Made by a program: the position numbers and the translations under genes
NCBI RefSeq assembly: GCF_016745235.1
Contig: NZ_JAELVM010000001.1
Location: forward strand, 1,315,856 to 1,379,855
DNA length: 64,000 bases
DNA from: Chryseobacterium endalhagicum
GTDB lineage: Bacteria; Bacteroidota; Bacteroidia; Flavobacteriales; Weeksellaceae
Direction: 5' to 3'
Shown: positions 60,976-64,000 of the stretch, piece after piece
Numbering within the stretch: position 1 is the first letter of the stretch
How the letters are laid out: the number at the start of each line of letters is the position of its first letter
Notes under the pieces: model-generated
What the model was told of the DNA's origin: nothing
Seen by the model: the letters and a program-made list of their open reading frames with translations, nothing else
Database searches by the model: none

Positions 60976-61707
60976 TTATTTTATGCTCTTTAATAATTCT
61001 CGAAAGTTTAATGAAATTATCTTTTCAACTTCAGAAATGGTTTTACCCCATACGTTTGAAAAATACTTATTTACATTAATGACATCTATAGGCCTTAATA
61101 TATTTCCATTGATATTAGTGAATGGACCATCTGTTTCTGTTAATAGATTAGTAATAGGTATTTTTTCGATAATTTTCCTTCCTTTTTCAGATTTAATCAT
61201 TGCTGGATTAATTGAGAAATAATATCCTTCATTAACAATCTCATCAATAAGCTTTAAAGCCCCAGAGTACCAGTGAAATATAGCAAACTTTATATTGTAC
61301 TTTTTTAAAAGTTCAAGAACTTCTTTTTCTGCACCTCTTGAATGTATACTTAAAATTTTCTTCTTTCCTGAAATGTTTTCCAATATTTTAGTAAAAGATT
61401 CAATCTGTATATTCTTCGTGGCATATCCCTCTTTTGAAAAATCTAGCCCAACTTCTCCTATATAGGATGTCATAGAAAGATTTTTTAAGAATAATGCAAA
61501 TTCTTTTTTATGGACCTCTGCATATAATGGATGCATTCCTAAAGCTAATCTAATCTTTTTTAAGTTTCTAAAATGTGGATATCCCATTTCAAAATGGCTA
61601 GGCAGATTTGTCATTGAAATTACCATCATATTAGTATCTACACATTCTTGTAATACCTTTTCTGGGGTTTGGTATAAATCAATATGACAATGGGTGTCTA
61701 TAATCAT
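60976..61707 (-). CDS. qatD: QatD, TatD-like metallo-nuclease of the Qat defence system
   Basis: A 243-residue TatD-family hydrolase with the metal ligands in place: His6 and His8 in DTHCHID, Glu85 in IGEVGLDF, His122 in SIHSRG, His145 in FHWYSG and Asp193 in LTETDGPFT. TatD proteins are two-metal DNases or phosphodiesterases. It starts inside the stop of qatC (4-base overlap) and is last in the operon. Together with the QueC-like and QatB genes upstream, it identifies a Qat (QueC-like associated with ATPase and TatD) anti-phage system. Its substrate in defence is not settled. Confidence 0.93.
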   Translation of the reverse strand: MIIDTHCHIDLYQTPEKVLQECVDTNMMVISMTNLPSHFEMGYPHFRNLKKIRLALGMHPLYAEVHKKEFALFLKNLSMTSYIGEVGLDFSKEGYATKNIQIESFTKILENISGKKKILSIHSRGAEKEVLELLKKYNIKFAIFHWYSGALKLIDEIVNEGYYFSINPAMIKSEKGRKIIEKIPITNLLTETDGPFTNINGNILRPIDVINVNKYFSNVWGKTISEVEKIISLNFRELLKSIK

Positions 61708-63053
61708 AAAAGTCCTAATTTAGATTTGGTAAAGTTATTACCTTTATCTCTAAATAATTGTAGAACTTCATCTTTTGACCTTAAAACCATTTGTGCATAA
61801 TTTTCCAGATTATCAATATCTATATTGCCGTTAATTAATATGTCTCTTTTCATTTTTTCTAATGAAATGTCTCGATTTAAATAGCTAAATAATGCCGGTA
61901 AATCATTGGTTAATGAAGACTGTTGTAAGATATCATTCCCAAAGATTTCATTATCTAGATTTATTTTATTTAAAGCAGCCCTTCTGTATATACAAGGCAT
62001 ACATTTTCCACATTGCTCAGTTCCTGTTTTTATAGCCCAATGTTGCTTTCTTCCTCTTTTACCACAGGAAACGGATAAACTAAAACTTGACTGCAAAGCT
62101 CTTGGGTTTGAACAGTTTTCAATCATTTCTCCTTTTGTAGAGAATGAATATGGATTTTCTAACTGTATTGGTAATCCTATTTCCAATAATAATTCTTTTA
62201 AGTTATTTAAAACAAATGGATGCGTTGTTCTAGTACTCAAAGAGCTAACCCTAGAAGGGGTTAAGGGATAGTTAATAGAAATTGTTCCGTTTTCAGGAAT
62301 TATTAAAGTGTTAATTGGTGATAAGTATATTCCTAAACCAATAAAAAATAAAGATCGACTTCTGTAATTATTTTCAATAAATATATTATTGCCATTATCA
62401 TCTTTTCTACTAAGAGCTAATTTGGATTGTACCCAATAAAATTTATTTGGATAATTTCGTTGTAGATAATTTAATAACCTTTTCTGGTCTCCATTTGGAC
62501 CTGAAGATTTATAATCAAAATGGGAAACCAATAAAATTCTTTCATTTGGATTTAATTTCTCAAGTTCGTCAATTACTCCTATTAAAGAGTCTAAACCTCC
62601 TGAAAAAAGACTTGCTGATTTTATGGAATTTTTCTCGTAAACTGGAATTTTTCTTCTTCTTTGGCGTGGGAAATAATATTCCTCATGTGAGTTCTGGACA
62701 AAATTTATAGTCCAATAATCCCCAGTTAAAAAATCTAAGATTTTCTTTAGTTTTATTTCCTTTCCTTGCCAAGTGCTAAGATTATGGACAGGAAAATCAA
62801 CATCTAAATCTCTTGTCCAACCATCATTAGAATATTTTTCTCTATTAAATAAATTATCCACACCATATACTAATGTAGAAATTAGAAAAAAATCGAAACG
62901 TAGTGTAGTAAAATCTACATTAAAATCGAAAACATTTTCAGATTTAAGAAAAGTTAAAGGAATCTTTCTTTCTATGCCATTTTCTATGAAACAAAGTTTT
63001 ATATTAGAAAATTTTCCTTCTTGTGCTGGGTCGAATTGTATTGTTACTTTCAT
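61704..63053 (-). CDS. qatC: QatC, QueC-like protein of the Qat defence system
   Basis: A 449-residue protein with a PP-loop ATP pyrophosphatase motif SGGLDS (151-156), as in QueC, the enzyme that makes 7-cyano-7-deazaguanine, and a Cys-rich zinc site C-G-K-R...QCGKCMPC (about 325-350). An N-terminal domain of about 145 residues (IKLCFIENGIERKIPLTFL...) is not in QueC. In Qat it may modify a protein or nucleic acid instead of making a free base. It begins two bases after the qatB stop and overlaps qatD, so the operon is tight. Very AT-rich: sampled lines contain 11 and 18 G/C of 60. Confidence 0.93.
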   Translation of the reverse strand: MKVTIQFDPAQEGKFSNIKLCFIENGIERKIPLTFLKSENVFDFNVDFTTLRFDFFLISTLVYGVDNLFNREKYSNDGWTRDLDVDFPVHNLSTWQGKEIKLKKILDFLTGDYWTINFVQNSHEEYYFPRQRRRKIPVYEKNSIKSASLFSGGLDSLIGVIDELEKLNPNERILLVSHFDYKSSGPNGDQKRLLNYLQRNYPNKFYWVQSKLALSRKDDNGNNIFIENNYRSRSLFFIGLGIYLSPINTLIIPENGTISINYPLTPSRVSSLSTRTTHPFVLNNLKELLLEIGLPIQLENPYSFSTKGEMIENCSNPRALQSSFSLSVSCGKRGRKQHWAIKTGTEQCGKCMPCIYRRAALNKINLDNEIFGNDILQQSSLTNDLPALFSYLNRDISLEKMKRDILINGNIDIDNLENYAQMVLRSKDEVLQLFRDKGNNFTKSKLGLL

Positions 63054-63055
63054 AA

Positions 63056-63796
63056 TTATTCAAAAACAGTTAATACATCTTGTTGAATATTTTTTATTAG
63101 TGTATCGGCATCATTTGATCCCCAATCAACATTTTGTAATGGATTTGTTCTATGCATATCTGAAACTCTTTCCCTGATGAAACTCTTAATTTGTGAAAAA
63201 AGACTGTTACAATCATTTTCATTTTTATTTTTAATTAAGTTCTCATAAAACCATTTTGATAAAAGTTCGTTGATATAATTTCCAAAATATCCAATTATAA
63301 TATCTTCTAAAGAACTAGATTCAAATTTTTCTGACAAAAGAGTTTCTACTTCATCTATGGAATTTGCTTGACCTATTAACTCTTCCATTAATAGTCTAGT
63401 AGCTTCTTTCGCTGCAATATCATCAATTGAACTTGAATCAGTTGAACAATATTCAATTAGATGATTTATAATATCGTTAACACTTTTATTATCAAGATTA
63501 GTAATTCCTATAAAAGTAAGTGCCTCTCGAATATTATTATTCGAACTAACAAATTTTGAGAGAAAGCCTCCAATTTTCTTTGCTGTTTTGATACCACTTT
63601 GTCCTCCCACCTTTGATCCTCCTCGTCCTCCTATAGCGGATCCTCCTAAAGAAGAGACAAAGTTGTTCATAATTGTTTGTTTTTTTTCGGTAGATAATGT
63701 TGATCCATTACAATTTGATGTTAAAGAAGAACTCAAGTTTTTCCAGTTAGGAACCATAGAGTGTTTAACATCAGAAAAAGATTTAGATGTTCCCAT
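63056..63796 (-). CDS. qatB: QatB, component of the Qat defence system
   Basis: A 246-residue protein, the small Qat subunit of unknown biochemical role. It begins MGTSKSFSDVKHSMVPNW, the usual QatB start (short Ser/Gly/Pro segment, then a PNW-like motif). A Gly-rich stretch SSLGGSAIGGRGGSKVGGQ (about 50-70) precedes a helical body. Identification rests on the start pattern, size and place between the QatA tail and qatC. It starts one base after the stop of qatA. Confidence 0.88.
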   Translation of the reverse strand: MGTSKSFSDVKHSMVPNWKNLSSSLTSNCNGSTLSTEKKQTIMNNFVSSLGGSAIGGRGGSKVGGQSGIKTAKKIGGFLSKFVSSNNNIREALTFIGITNLDNKSVNDIINHLIEYCSTDSSSIDDIAAKEATRLLMEELIGQANSIDEVETLLSEKFESSSLEDIIIGYFGNYINELLSKWFYENLIKNKNENDCNSLFSQIKSFIRERVSDMHRTNPLQNVDWGSNDADTLIKNIQQDVLTVFE

Positions 63797-63797
63797 A

Positions 63798-64000
63798 TTA
63801 TTTTAAATTAAATGCTTTTGCTGCTTTAGACTTCTTATCTTTAAAATAATCAGATAAAAAGTCACCCATATTTGGATGTGATTTATAATTTTTTAGTCTT
63901 AATCCTATAGATGCATCTATATCTAAATCATTTATAACTTTTAGTGATTCTATGTAATGATAAGGCGCATTTTCTATTTTTAATTCTATTAACTCATTGA
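63798..64000 (-). CDS. qatA: QatA C-terminus (partial), KAP-type P-loop ATPase
   Basis: The last 67 codons of a gene that continues beyond the right edge: ...APYHYIESLKVINDLDIDAS, GLRLKNYKSHPNMGDFLSD, YFKDKKSKAAKAFNLK and stop. The fragment is too short for the ATPase motifs, which lie N-terminal. I assign it as QatA because it directly precedes qatB (one base between) in an otherwise complete qatBCD operon. Confidence 0.75.
   Translation of the reverse strand, partial: NELIELKIENAPYHYIESLKVINDLDIDASIGLRLKNYKSHPNMGDFLSDYFKDKKSKAAKAFNLK

Overview
The window reads as chromosome of a Chryseobacterium-like member of the Flavobacteriia (Bacteroidota). The basis is AT-rich DNA, many small secreted proteins and lipoproteins with short signal peptides, genes without Shine-Dalgarno sequences, several -7 boxes of the Bacteroidota type TAnnTTTG, and abundant small palindromic and inverted-repeat elements between genes. 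The genus is inferred from general resemblance, not from a marker gene.

Layout. 1-3.8 kb: an overlapping pair of glycoside hydrolases (GH29 alpha-L-fucosidase, cut by the window edge, then a secreted GH3 with a PA14 insert). 4-11.3 kb: ordinary genome with a secreted envelope protein, dihydrolipoyl dehydrogenase, a bacterial PH-domain protein, a patatin-like hydrolase, an ABC ATPase and small secreted proteins. 11.7-18.9 kb: an acetyltransferase, a LytS/LytR-type two-component pair, an acyltransferase-3 membrane enzyme, two tiny membrane-protein genes below the usual length cut-off, the 5' stub of an NmrA-like gene, and a lipoprotein adenosine deaminase of the ADGF type. 19.6-22.5 kb: a NarL-type regulator and its TPR-containing sensor kinase. 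22.8-28.3 kb: a run of lipoproteins and secreted repeat proteins (WG-type and YwqK/MORN-type repeats), followed by small genes to 30 kb.

30.7-47.4 kb is the most unusual part. It is one tightly packed minus-strand operon of five genes, visibly more G+C-rich than its surroundings. In transcription order it encodes two small paralogous beta-rich proteins, a 1217-residue protein I do not recognise, an endonuclease/exonuclease/phosphatase-fold enzyme with its catalytic residues intact, and a 3631-residue giant with eight LysM-like repeats. The three large proteins lack signal peptides. I regard it as a candidate undescribed system, probably acquired by transfer.

47.8-53 kb is accessory sequence: a secreted protein built of 17-residue repeats, a toxin-like 3' remnant, three immunity-like genes bracketed by a 100-bp direct repeat, and REP-type palindromes. 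53-60.8 kb holds four serine hydrolases of the beta-lactamase/class C fold, framed by two paralogous membrane-anchored AraC regulators in mirror arrangement. 61-64 kb, very AT-rich, carries the end of qatA and all of qatB, qatC and qatD: a Qat anti-phage defence operon running off the right edge.
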